A stretch of DNA of 64,000 bases from positions 62,001 through 126,000 of the forward strand of contig CAXXCY010000002.1 of the NCBI GenBank assembly GCA_963674895.2, read 5' to 3'. Below the pieces are notes generated by a model. That model ran no database searches. It was not told the DNA's origin and saw only the letters and a program-made list of their open reading frames with translations. The position numbers were made by a program, and so were the translations under genes. Shown here one piece after another: positions 27,960 through 35,618 of this stretch (the first letter of the stretch is position 1; each line of letters starts with the position of its first letter). The DNA is from CAXXOK01 sp963674895. GTDB taxonomy: Bacteria; Bacillota; Clostridia; Christensenellales; Aristaeellaceae.

Positions 27960-27962
27960 CAA
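27934..27962 (-). promoter_or_regulatory. sigma-A promoter of the D-amino-acid/peptide operon
   Basis: On the minus strand, TTGACA (27957-27962) and TATGTT (27934-27939) are separated by exactly 17 bases, about 50 bases before the regulator start. It should drive the whole operon down to 16941. Confidence 0.7.
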
Positions 27963-28205
27963 TATAAATACAACGAAAGTTTTAATTATTCTGATTTCTT
28001 GGCGACATCGCGTAACGCTTCTGATAAAGCCCTGTAGCTGCGTGTCAAGGATCTCAAGTCAGCAATAAAAAACGTCAAGCGAAACCATACGGCGTCTTCG
28101 CAGGGAATGAGTTTCATTACCTCCGCATCTGCCGTACGCTGAATATAAATTGATCGCGGAATCGTATTTGTTTTTCACTTTTTCCTGTTATGTTCAAGTA
28201 GGGAG
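27963..28205. other. intergenic region upstream of the operon promoter
   Basis: About 240 bases between the promoter of the minus-strand operon and the acetyltransferase stop. No gene, hairpin or repeat that can be supported was seen. Confidence 0.4.
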
Positions 28206-28742
28206 CTATAGTTCAATCCAGTATACCTGGACCGTTTTCCCATCTGTGTGAATAAATTCGTGGTCCAGCTTGCCGCCGTTTTTCAGGATGGTTCGCCAGG
28301 AGGCCTCGTTATCTCGATAACAGGCGACCATTACCCGATTAAGGCCCACAGACTGCTTTGCATATTGAAGCGCAAGGCGTAGAATTTCCTTTGCATAGCC
28401 CTTTTGGCGTTCGCTGGGACGTACGCCATAACCGATGTGCCCGCCATAGGCGGCAAGAAAAGCGTTAAGTGTATGGCGGATATCCACCATGCCGATGATC
28501 CGCTGATCCGCCGCCCGTATAGCAAAGAAGGTATCCGCAACGACCCACCCGGTATGTACCGTATCTGGATTGCTGTTTTCTTCGATTTGACAAAGCCACG
28601 CAGAATAGTCCATCTGTTCCAGAAGCGCACCGCCGTGCAGCTGCATTTCGCCGTAACGCTCATGCTCATTTTTATAATCCATTGCCATTTCAAATAATGC
28701 AGCACATGGCTTTTCCAATCGTAAAACATCCACTGATTTCAA
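28206..28742 (-). CDS. GNAT-family N-acetyltransferase
   Basis: 178 residues, GNAT fold. The acetyl-CoA loop reads GYGVRPSERQKGYAKEIL, a good match to the R/Q-x-x-G-x-G/A pattern, preceded by the beta-strand GMVDIRHTLN. The C-terminus ASWRTILKNGGKL and VQVYWIEL matches YjgM/RimJ-like small-molecule or protein acetylases. It is transcribed with the peptide operon direction but lies over 300 bases upstream of it, so it is probably independent. Substrate unknown. Confidence 0.85.
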   Translation of the reverse strand: MKSVDVLRLEKPCAALFEMAMDYKNEHERYGEMQLHGGALLEQMDYSAWLCQIEENSNPDTVHTGWVVADTFFAIRAADQRIIGMVDIRHTLNAFLAAYGGHIGYGVRPSERQKGYAKEILRLALQYAKQSVGLNRVMVACYRDNEASWRTILKNGGKLDHEFIHTDGKTVQVYWIEL

Positions 28743-29127
28743 TCCTTTTCGACGGATGGCATTATTTGGGCACCTCGAAAAACGTAGTGATTATAGGCTC
28801 ACATACACCAATGCGGAGACTTACGCTCCAAGATACAACAGCGGCAGAGGGTATAAATCAGGTTGGTCAAACCAATATGAAACCTTGACATATGCAATCC
28901 AATACTCCAAACGGCAGTGCGGAGAATTCTGTGTAAACGCAAATACCAGATGATAACAAATCGACTCATAGGGACAAGTTGTATCCTGGCCCTGTGCTGC
29001 TACCATAACACGGCAATTCTGAACCGTCAAGGCGAAAGCGGAGCGGGTCCTGTCAAATGGAGGGCCTGTTGAAAAAGCGGAGGAAAGCCAGCTGAAATAG
29101 TAAAATATTATCATTGAGGCGAAGCAA
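28743..29127. other. non-coding junction, includes a possible IS1182-type left end
   Basis: No real gene seen. Bases 29062-29080 (GGGCCTGTTGAAAAAGCGG) resemble the terminal inverted repeat of IS1182-family elements (recall-based) and lie 48 bases before the transposase remnant. Confidence 0.35.
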
Positions 29128-29506
29128 ATGACGGGACGTAGAAGCGGTCAAATTGAGGTGCTGACATTCGATCCTGTGGACGGTATCCTGGACAATCATC
29201 TGCTTCGGTAAATTGATCTGATCGTGTCTTTCGTATCGATTTACAATCTGATGAAGCCGGCATATTCAGAAATTGGTCGTCCTTCAATAGACCCTGCGAG
29301 TCTTGTGAAGATGCTCTTGTTCGGTTACTTGTATGGGACCAGGAGCAAGCGCCGGCTGGATGATGGCGTTTCTCTGAATATTGCTTATCGATGGGTTTGC
29401 GGATTCAGAATTAACGATATAATTCCCGACCGTTGCACTCTTTCAAAGAATATAATGAAGCGTTTGAACGACAACCGCCTTTTTGTAAAATGCCTTTTCA
29501 GTGGAA
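29128..29506 (+). pseudogene. IS1182-family transposase remnant (N-terminal part)
   Basis: Translation from 29128 gives MTGRRSGQIEVLTFDPVDGI, then an in-frame TAA at 29209-29211, then FVSIYNLMKPAYSEIGRPSI and LVKMLLFGYLYGTRSKRRLD, the DUF772/DDE transposase N-terminus of IS1182-type elements. It stops resembling the family after about 120 residues, where a recombinase-associated repeat begins (29508). Both the stop and the truncation make it non-functional. Confidence 0.75.
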
Positions 29507-29507
29507 G

Positions 29508-29669
29508 TTTCATACTCATGACGGAATTTGTGTTATGCGATGAGAAAACGCTTGACTTCCCTCGCCTGATGAGCAACTAATCGTAGTACTATGAAACGAA
29601 AGGTGTGCTATGATGCTTGATTTACAAGGCTTTCAGCTATACCTGATGCGTATGGAACGAAGCAGAATA
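29508..29669 (+). repeat. repeat unit copy 1: tyrosine-recombinase leader and N-terminal stub
   Basis: This stretch is similar to 52384-52532, including TTTCATACTCATGACGGAAT at the start and the coding segment for LDLQGFQLYLMRMERS. The coding part is the first residues of an XerC/D-like SAM-like N-terminal domain. It is interrupted at 29670 by the IS3-type element. A truncated transposase lies immediately to its left. Confidence 0.7.
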
Positions 29670-29746
29670 TGGTATGCCACCCGAAAATTGGACCAGTTTG
29701 AAAGTTAGTAAATGGATGATAAACTAACGAAAAGGAGCTGGGAAAG

Positions 29747-30025
29747 ATGGGAAAGAAGAACTACACGGTAGAGCAGATCATCGTAAAGCTGCGAGAGATC
29801 GAGGTGCTTTGCAGCTAGGGAAAAACGATCGGAGAAGCAGTCAGGCAAGCGGACATATCCGAACAGACGTATTACCGCTGGAGGAAAACGTACGGTGGAA
29901 TGGATACGGCTGACGCCAAACGCTTGAAGATGATGGAGAAAGAAAACGCCAGGCTCAAGAAGCTGGTCGCTGAATTGAGCCTGGATAATGCGATCTTACG
30001 GGATGTCAACTCAAAAAACTTCTGA
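29747..30025 (+). pseudogene. IS3-family orfA, broken by an in-frame TAG
   Basis: HTH_Tnp_1-type protein beginning MGKKNYTVEQIIVKLREIEV. An amber codon occurs at 29816-29818, where relatives usually have Gln (L-x-Q-G-K). It then continues GKTIGEAVRQADISEQTYYR and a leucine-rich coiled coil (KMMEKENARLKKLVAEL). A single C-to-T change explains the stop. Without the change it would be a 92-residue OrfA of normal length. Confidence 0.85.
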
Positions 30026-30057
30026 GCCCGATTAAGCGAAAGGCAGCCGTTGTATAT

Positions 30058-30851
30058 GTGATGGAAGAGCATTCCGTTACAGAGCGGCGGGCTTGTCGGG
30101 TATTAAGTGTCAATCGAACTGACTATCGATACGAAGCCGTAAGATTTCCGGACGAGGACGAGGTGAGAGCCGACATCATCGAGTTAGCCTGTAATTTCGG
30201 ACGGTTCGGCTATCGTATGGTCACAAACATGATGCGCAACAACGGAACCAGGATCAACCACAAGCGTGTGGAACGGATCTGGCGGGAAGAAGGCTTAAAG
30301 CTCCCTAAAAAGCAAGTCAAAAAGCGCAGGATATGGATGAATGACGGAAGCTGTGTACGATTGAGACCGGAATACAGGAACCATGTCTGGAGCTATGATT
30401 TCGTCGAGGATAAAACGTATGACAAGAAAATGCGGTTCCTCAACATCATCGACGAGTATTCCAAAGAGTGTTTAGCTTCCATCCCCAAACGCAGCTGGCG
30501 CAACAATGATGTGATTGAGGTACTGTCCGGATTGATGGTTATCAAGGGATGCCTCGCCTATCTGCTCAGTGACAACGGCACGGAGTTTACGGCAAAGAAA
30601 CTGCTGCAATGGCTTTCCAATGTAGGTGTCATTACCGCATACATCGAACCGGGAAGCCCGTGGGAAAACGATACTGCGAGAGCTACAATGCCAGAATGAG
30701 AGACGAATTCCTCAATCAGGAACTGTTTGGGAACCTGTATGAGGCGCAGGTTTTGACAAGACACTGGATGGCATACTACAATACGGTCAGACCACACAGC
30801 AGTTTAGGTGGCAGGCCGCCCGCGCCACAGACGATCGTCTGTACTGCTTAA
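30058..30851 (+). pseudogene. IS3-family orfB transposase, frameshifted
   Basis: Integrase-core (rve) transposase with HTH_21 (FGRFGYRMVTNMMRNNG), first catalytic Asp in WSYDFVEDKTYD and second Asp in LLSDNGTEFTAKK. After GSPWEND the frame is lost and ends at ARATMPE. The expected continuation CESYNARMRDEFLNQE, with the catalytic Glu, and the terminal YYNTVRPHSSLGGRPPAPQ lie in another frame. One base missing in the AACGATAC stretch near 30670 (expected AACGGATAC) accounts for it. Confidence 0.88.
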
Positions 30852-30931
30852 ACCCAGGTTTTACTAATTTCGTTTTAGGACCAATTTTTAGGGGCACTCC
30901 ATGTATAGAAGATATATAGGAACCAAGATTA

Positions 30932-30960
30932 TTGACGAAATGTGTAATGGATGATATCAT
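30932..30960 (+). promoter_or_regulatory. promoter of the LacI regulator with overlapping palindrome
   Basis: TTGACG (30932-30937) and TATCAT (30955-30960) with a 17-base spacer. The perfect 12-base palindrome GATGATATCATC (30950-30961) covers the -10 box and is a candidate operator. A second inverted repeat ACATGA/TCATGT follows near 30970-30987. Confidence 0.6.
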
Positions 30961-31012
30961 CAAGAAAGTTACATGAAAAAGTCATGTGTTTCAAACGAGA
31001 TGAGGTTGTAAT

Positions 31013-32017
31013 ATGAATCGTGACTCAGTCACTTTGCGCAGCATTGCACAAAAAGCAGGCGTTTCAGTCGCGACTGTTTCGAGAGTCCTCAATAATTACG
31101 AGGGCGTGAGTGAGGAACGCAAAGAAGCTGTAAAAAATGCGATTGCCGAGATGCATTATGTTTATAAACCTAAAAGCTCCTATACACCGAAAAAGAGAAT
31201 CGGCGTACTGGTTGCCGACATCTGTAATGACGCATACGGCCCTTTACTACGGGGCATACTGGAAGTGGCCGGCAATAACGACGCTGAGATTTTGCTGTAC
31301 GACTATCAGCGGAATAAACACATGGAGAACGCTTACATACGTGAGATGACGGCCAGCCATGTGGATGGGCTGATCGCCGTTCCGAGCGGCGGCAAGCTCG
31401 GCAGTGAGTACGAGAAGCTGATCACGGATCAGTTTCCGCTGGTGCTGCTGATGAATTCGAGAGAACAGCTGGAGAGGCAGGATATTTTTTCGATAGCGTT
31501 GGATACCTGCGCGGGAGCGTATACAGGTACGAAATATATGCTGGATCTTGGGCATAAAGACATTTTGATCCTGGGCGTACCCGGAGAGCAGGAAGTTTAC
31601 GCCTCCAAGTTATCGGGATATATTCAGGCGTTTGAGTCCGTTGGCGTGCCGGTGCGGAAAACCTTAATCGTGAACTGCTTCGATTCGTTTGAGGATGCCT
31701 ATCGCATTGTGCAGCAGCGCTGCCAGAATCGTGATTTTTCCGCTATTTTTGCCGTATCGGGCAACCTGACGATGGGCGCATGGAAAGCGCTCAAGGACAA
31801 CGGCCTGAAAGTCCCGCAGGATATTTCGATTGTGGGGTACGGCACCCAGAAACTCACGGATTATTTATCCCTGACGGTACTGACCGAACCCATGCAGGAA
31901 ATTGGAAAAAACGCGGTTCATACGGTATTGCAATGGCTGAAAGGATCCCGTACGCTGCCCAAGACAACGATCCTCCGAGACAGCCTCACCATCGGGAACT
32001 CCTGCCAGAAGATATAA
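31013..32017 (+). CDS. LacI-family transcriptional regulator
   Basis: 334 residues. HTH: TLRSIAQKAGVSVATVSRVL followed by the hinge helix region. The sensor domain begins RIGVLVADICNDAYGPLLRG and ends with the usual SIVGYGTQKLTDYLSLTVL. It regulates in response to a small molecule. It is followed by a strong terminator and then by the tryptophanase promoter with a LacI-like palindrome, so it most likely controls the tryptophanase/ABC cluster. Confidence 0.93.
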   Translation: MNRDSVTLRSIAQKAGVSVATVSRVLNNYEGVSEERKEAVKNAIAEMHYVYKPKSSYTPKKRIGVLVADICNDAYGPLLRGILEVAGNNDAEILLYDYQRNKHMENAYIREMTASHVDGLIAVPSGGKLGSEYEKLITDQFPLVLLMNSREQLERQDIFSIALDTCAGAYTGTKYMLDLGHKDILILGVPGEQEVYASKLSGYIQAFESVGVPVRKTLIVNCFDSFEDAYRIVQQRCQNRDFSAIFAVSGNLTMGAWKALKDNGLKVPQDISIVGYGTQKLTDYLSLTVLTEPMQEIGKNAVHTVLQWLKGSRTLPKTTILRDSLTIGNSCQKI

Positions 32018-32067
32018 CGAGAAACGCTCGTTTCTTTTTGCCTGTTTGCTGCCGGCAGACGGCGCTT

Positions 32068-32090
32068 CCCCGCTTTGTAGCGGGGTTTTT
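32068..32090 (+). terminator. intrinsic terminator after the LacI regulator
   Basis: CCCCGC-TTTGTA-GCGGGG hairpin followed by five T residues. It separates the regulator from the tryptophanase transcript. Confidence 0.85.
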
Positions 32091-32123
32091 GGCATATACG
32101 ATCACACGTAGAATGTAATTAAA

Positions 32124-32135
32124 TGTAACGTTACA
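32124..32135. promoter_or_regulatory. candidate LacI-family operator TGTAACGTTACA
   Basis: A perfect 12-base palindrome with a central CG, the hallmark of LacI-family operators. It lies 31 bases upstream of the -35 box of the tryptophanase promoter. Confidence 0.55.
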
Positions 32136-32165
32136 AAATAGAATATGAAAATTTCAGAAACACCA

Positions 32166-32195
32166 TTGACAAAAGCAAAGTGGTCCTGCTATAAT
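32166..32195 (+). promoter_or_regulatory. strong sigma-A promoter of the tryptophanase operon
   Basis: Perfect TTGACA (32166-32171) and perfect TATAAT (32190-32195) with an 18-base spacer. The expected transcription start is near 32203, giving a leader of about 97 bases before the tnaA start. Confidence 0.85.
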
Positions 32196-32208
32196 CAGAG
32201 CATACGGA

Positions 32209-32256
32209 ACAATAGACGCCGAACAAAAACGTTCGCCGGTTACGGCTATTGTTTTT
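32209..32256 (+). terminator. leader terminator/attenuator before tnaA
   Basis: Within the leader, ACAATAG (32209-32215) pairs with CTATTGT (32246-32252), enclosing CGAAC/GTTCG (32220-32224 and 32231-32235), and is followed by TTTT. It sits between the promoter and the gene, the position of a transcription attenuator. A second small hairpin GTACG/CGTAC follows near 32260-32274. No TnaC-like leader peptide was recognised. Confidence 0.6.
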
Positions 32257-32299
32257 GCAGTACGCATGCCGTACACGATAAACCTGATGGAGGCGCACC

Positions 32300-33757
32300 A
32301 TGGCACAATACATTGCTGAACCTTTTCGTATTAAGATGGTAGAAACAATCAAAATGCTGACGCGGCAGGAGCGCGAGCAGAAAATCGCCGAAGCAAACTA
32401 CAACGTATTTAATCTGAAGGGCGAGGACGTTTACATCGACTGCCTGACGGACAGCGGCACAAATGCGATGAGTGCGGAACAGTGGTCGGCCCTGATGCGC
32501 GGAGACGAAGCGTACGCGGGCGCCAAAAGCTATTTCCGGCTTATGGAGGCCGCCAAGGATATTTTCGGCTACGGCTTCTTCCTGCCGGTGCACCAGGGCC
32601 GCGCGGCGGAGAAGGTGCTTTTCCCTACGCTTTTATGCAAGGGGAAATACGCCATCTCCAATATGTTCTTTGATACGACGCGCGCGCATGTGGAAATCGC
32701 GGGCGCGCGGGCGATCGACTGCGTGGTTCCCGAGGCCGCGGACACAACGCTGCGTGCGCCGTTTAAAGGCAATATGGACGTGGAAAAGCTGGAGGAGCTC
32801 ATCGCGGAGCTTGGCGCGCAGAACGTCGGGCTGATTGTCATGACCGTAACGAACAACTCGGCGGGCGGGCAGCCAGTATCGCTGCAGAATTTGCGGGACG
32901 TTTCCCGTATCTGTAGAAAATACGGGATTCCGCTCGATATCGACGCCGCCCGCTACGGGGAAAACGCCCAGTTCATCAAGCTGCGCGAGGAAGCCTGCCG
33001 GTCGATGTCCATCCGCGAGATCGTACGGGAGATGTTCGCCTGCGCGGATATGTTCAGCATGTCGGCCAAGAAGGACGGAATCGTTAACATGGGCGGCATG
33101 ATCGGCATCAAGGACCCGGAATCTCCGCTGATTCTCAAAGTGCGCGCCAACTGCATCTCCTATGAGGGCTTTTACACCTATGGCGGCCTGAACGGGCGCG
33201 ATCTGGAATGCCTGGCGGTCGGCCTGTATGAAGGGCTGGACGAGGATTATCTGCAATACCGCCTCGGTACGATGCAGTATATTGCCGACCGGCTGGACGA
33301 ATACGGCGTTCCCTATCAGGCGCCGATCGGCGGCCACGGGCTGTTCCTTGACGCGAAAAAGTTTTATCCGCACATTCCTTACTATGAGTTCCCGGGCCAG
33401 GTGCTTGCCATTGAATTGTATAAGGAAGCAGGCATCAGGGCGTGTGATATCGGTTCCTATATGATGGGCAACGATCCCGATACGGGCGAACAGATTGAAT
33501 CGATCAACGAGTTTACGCGGCTGGCCATTCCAAGGCGGGTGTACACGCAGTCGCACATTGACGTCGCCATCGAGGCAATCAGGAACGTATGGGAGAACCG
33601 CACATCCATTCACAACGGATACAAAATAACCTGGGAACCGCCGATCCTCAGGCATTTCCAAGCGAGCCTGGAGCCCATCGAAGAGGATGCCGGCAGCGGG
33701 AGTGGAACGCCCGCTGCTTTGCGGAAACTACAGGAACACATGAGTAAAGGAGCATGA
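32300..33757 (+). CDS. tnaA: tryptophanase (L-tryptophan indole-lyase)
   Basis: 485 residues, PLP-dependent beta-eliminating lyase that splits tryptophan to indole, pyruvate and ammonia. Start EPFRIKMVETIKMLTRQERE and LTDSGTNAMS match the tryptophanase/tyrosine phenol-lyase family. The PLP lysine is in MSAKKDG near residue 257. Three positions favour tryptophanase over tyrosine phenol-lyase: Asp in FFDTT (Thr in TPL), Ile in CDIGSYM where TPL has the phenol-binding Arg, and His in LRHF where TPL has Phe. GGAGG precedes the ATG. Substrate variants close to tryptophan remain possible. Confidence 0.9.
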   Translation: MAQYIAEPFRIKMVETIKMLTRQEREQKIAEANYNVFNLKGEDVYIDCLTDSGTNAMSAEQWSALMRGDEAYAGAKSYFRLMEAAKDIFGYGFFLPVHQGRAAEKVLFPTLLCKGKYAISNMFFDTTRAHVEIAGARAIDCVVPEAADTTLRAPFKGNMDVEKLEELIAELGAQNVGLIVMTVTNNSAGGQPVSLQNLRDVSRICRKYGIPLDIDAARYGENAQFIKLREEACRSMSIREIVREMFACADMFSMSAKKDGIVNMGGMIGIKDPESPLILKVRANCISYEGFYTYGGLNGRDLECLAVGLYEGLDEDYLQYRLGTMQYIADRLDEYGVPYQAPIGGHGLFLDAKKFYPHIPYYEFPGQVLAIELYKEAGIRACDIGSYMMGNDPDTGEQIESINEFTRLAIPRRVYTQSHIDVAIEAIRNVWENRTSIHNGYKITWEPPILRHFQASLEPIEEDAGSGSGTPAALRKLQEHMSKGA

Positions 33758-33759
33758 TT

Positions 33760-34239
33760 ATGAGCGAAACGAAGAACTTTATTGCAACCTGGCCCGAACT
33801 GGGCAAAAGCGTGGAATGCATGCCCAACGAAGACGGCAGCAACCGCTGGATCTATGATTGGTATCTGGCACACATGCCAATCCGTTCGGTGCAGCTGCAC
33901 GCCATGTGTACTGGCGGCGTTATGTACACCTGGTGCCGTGTCAGCGAGGATCTGCCGGTCAAGGGTGACAACGAAGTTGTCAACACCCGGATCGACCTGG
34001 CGGAGCTGGGCACCGGCCATATGTCCTACAATATTCCCAACGGCCTGGCCGGCGGAAAAAACGCGCACTTTGCGTTTAACTGGGGCGAAGCCTACGAAAA
34101 AATGCCCGGCTATTTCTGCTTCAAGGTGATCCCCGAAGACATTCCCACGCTGATTGAAGTCGGTAAAGCGGTAGCTGATTCCATCTGGCGCTCCAAACAG
34201 CCGATCACTTGCATTCTGACCGTAAAAGAACAGGATTGA
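33760..34239 (+). CDS. uncharacterised protein, possibly cyclophilin-like (DUF3830-type)
   Basis: 159 residues, no signal peptide or membrane span. It begins MSETKNFIATWPELGKSVEC and contains QLHAMCTGGVMYTWCRV and HFAFNWGEAYEKMPGYF. The beta-rich pattern and the phrases resembling AVHAxYSGxEIY recall the small cyclophilin-like DUF3830/cucumopine-synthase N-terminal fold, but this is from memory and unproven. The ATG at 33760 has AAAGGAG 7 bases upstream; an ATG at 33754 overlaps the tnaA stop but is too close to that site. Coupled to tnaA and to the helical protein at 34254. Confidence 0.75.
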   Translation: MSETKNFIATWPELGKSVECMPNEDGSNRWIYDWYLAHMPIRSVQLHAMCTGGVMYTWCRVSEDLPVKGDNEVVNTRIDLAELGTGHMSYNIPNGLAGGKNAHFAFNWGEAYEKMPGYFCFKVIPEDIPTLIEVGKAVADSIWRSKQPITCILTVKEQD

Positions 34240-34253
34240 GGAGGGAGAACGTG

Positions 34254-34790
34254 ATGAACGCGAAAGTACAGAATATTATTGATCAACTCATGAAGCACGG
34301 TGAAAAGTGCGAACTGGTTCCGGCCTATGAAGTCATCCGGCTTTATAAGCACAACATCGTGCCCAGCAAGATGGGCGGCTTGTGGGATTCGGCCTTTACC
34401 GTTATGACGTTTGCGGAAGGCGACCTGCGCCAGCTGTCGGCCTATATGCTCTTCTCCCAGATTCGCATGTGTGAAAACGAGATGTTTACACTGGAGCACT
34501 TGAAAGCCATGTTTTTGGACAGCGTGCCCCTGTCTGCCAATTTTCTGGCGACGTGCGGCTTTGAACAGCTCTGGGACGACGTCCGGGAAGTTATGGGCGT
34601 GCTGGACCTGATTGAAACCAAGGCGGAGTACCGTGAAGTGCTGGACGCGCTGTGCTTCTACGCGACCAACCTGCACAACTGGGTGCATTTCTATTTCCCG
34701 TGGTATGTGGGCGATATGTTCAAACAGTGCAAACCGGCTGCGGTAAACGAAGCGATGGAAATGCTGAATGCCGCCGGAATGACGGAATAG
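34254..34790 (+). CDS. uncharacterised helical protein, possibly cucumopine-synthase C-terminal-like
   Basis: 178 residues, almost entirely helical by composition, with clusters of Trp, His and Tyr (FYATNLHNWVHFYFPWYVGD) that look like a ligand pocket. I tentatively relate it to the helical bundle at the C-terminus of cucumopine synthase; with the preceding cyclophilin-like protein it would make a split two-subunit version. A very strong AGGAGGGAG precedes GTG-ATG at 34251-34254. It lies 14 bases after the previous gene, before the ABC importer genes. Function unknown. Confidence 0.75.
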   Translation: MNAKVQNIIDQLMKHGEKCELVPAYEVIRLYKHNIVPSKMGGLWDSAFTVMTFAEGDLRQLSAYMLFSQIRMCENEMFTLEHLKAMFLDSVPLSANFLATCGFEQLWDDVREVMGVLDLIETKAEYREVLDALCFYATNLHNWVHFYFPWYVGDMFKQCKPAAVNEAMEMLNAAGMTE

Positions 34791-34892
34791 TATAATAACG
34801 TAATCACATTTCGCTTTGCCCGCCTGGTTTGCGCACAGGGCGCGCCGGGCGGCGAACGGAGGCTGTACAGGCACAAGAGAGAAGGGAAGAGA

Positions 34893-35597
34893 ATGCTGGA
34901 GGTACAATCGATCATCGCGGGATACGGCGGAAAAAGTGTTCTCAACGAAGTATCCCTGTCGGTCGGAAAATCCGAAATTGTGGGACTAGTCGGGCCTAAC
35001 GGTTCGGGTAAGTCCACGGTGCTGAAAACCATCTTCGGCCTAGTAAAAACCAGCGGCGGAGAGGTGATGTTCAACGGCGGCGCGATCCAGAACAGAAAGT
35101 CCTCCCTCAACGTAACGCAGGGGATCTGCTATATTCCGCAGGGCGACAAGGTGTTCTCCAAACTGACTGTGCAGGAGAACCTGGAACTGGGCGGCGCGCT
35201 TTTAAAAGACCGTAAAGTACTCCAGCAGCGCGTGGTCCGGATGTATGAGAAATTCCCGGAGCTCACCGCTTACCGTCATACGCCCGCGGGGCGGCTCAGC
35301 GGCGGCGAGAAGCAGATGGTGGGACTGTGCATCGGGCTGATTATGAATCCTTCTTTTCTTTTGATTGATGAACCGTCCATCGGGCTGGCGCCCGTGCTGG
35401 TGCAGCATACGATGGACCTGATCTCGGATATTCGGGCTAAGTTTGGCACTTCCGTTTTGATTGTAGAGCAGAATGTCCGCGCGATGCTTACGATTGTGGA
35501 TCGCGTATATCTGCTGCGGCTGGGAAAGATCGTATATGAAGAACCGTCCGTGAACGATCGGACCGAGGACAGGCTCCGGGAATTGTTTTTGCAGTAA
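34893..35597 (+). CDS. branched-chain amino-acid-type ABC importer ATPase (LivF type)
   Basis: 234 residues. Walker A GLVGPNGSGKSTVLKTIFGL, signature RLSGGEKQMVGLCIGLI, Walker B LLIDEPSIGLAP and the H-loop region replaced by VLIVEQNVRAML, all as in LivF of HAAT importers. The HAAT family takes up amino acids, amides, urea and small aromatics. Here it is the first transporter gene after the tryptophanase pair, with order F-H-M-G-binding protein. The first 102 bases upstream (34791-34892) are non-coding. Confidence 0.92.
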   Translation: MLEVQSIIAGYGGKSVLNEVSLSVGKSEIVGLVGPNGSGKSTVLKTIFGLVKTSGGEVMFNGGAIQNRKSSLNVTQGICYIPQGDKVFSKLTVQENLELGGALLKDRKVLQQRVVRMYEKFPELTAYRHTPAGRLSGGEKQMVGLCIGLIMNPSFLLIDEPSIGLAPVLVQHTMDLISDIRAKFGTSVLIVEQNVRAMLTIVDRVYLLRLGKIVYEEPSVNDRTEDRLRELFLQ

Positions 35598-35618
35598 AGC
35601 TTGGAAAGCGGTGTGGGT

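Larger units (their letters stand above)
29670..30901 (+). mobile_element. IS3-family insertion sequence, degenerate
   Basis: About 1.23 kb bounded by imperfect inverted repeats: the left end TGGTATGCCACCCGAAAATT and the right end, on the other strand, TGGAGTGCCCCTAAAAATTGG. It holds an orfA with a nonsense codon and an orfB with a frameshift, so it cannot move by itself. It sits inside the recombinase stub. No clear target duplication was found. Confidence 0.85.

Noticed and set aside
28821..29114. 97-residue minus-strand ORF
   Set aside because: Overlaps a mobile-element end, has no ribosome binding site and no recognisable domain; treated as chance.
32300..33757. Tyrosine phenol-lyase instead of tryptophanase
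   Set aside because: The residues at three discriminating positions (Asp, Ile, His) are the tryptophanase versions, although the RRVYT stretch is shared with tyrosine phenol-lyase.
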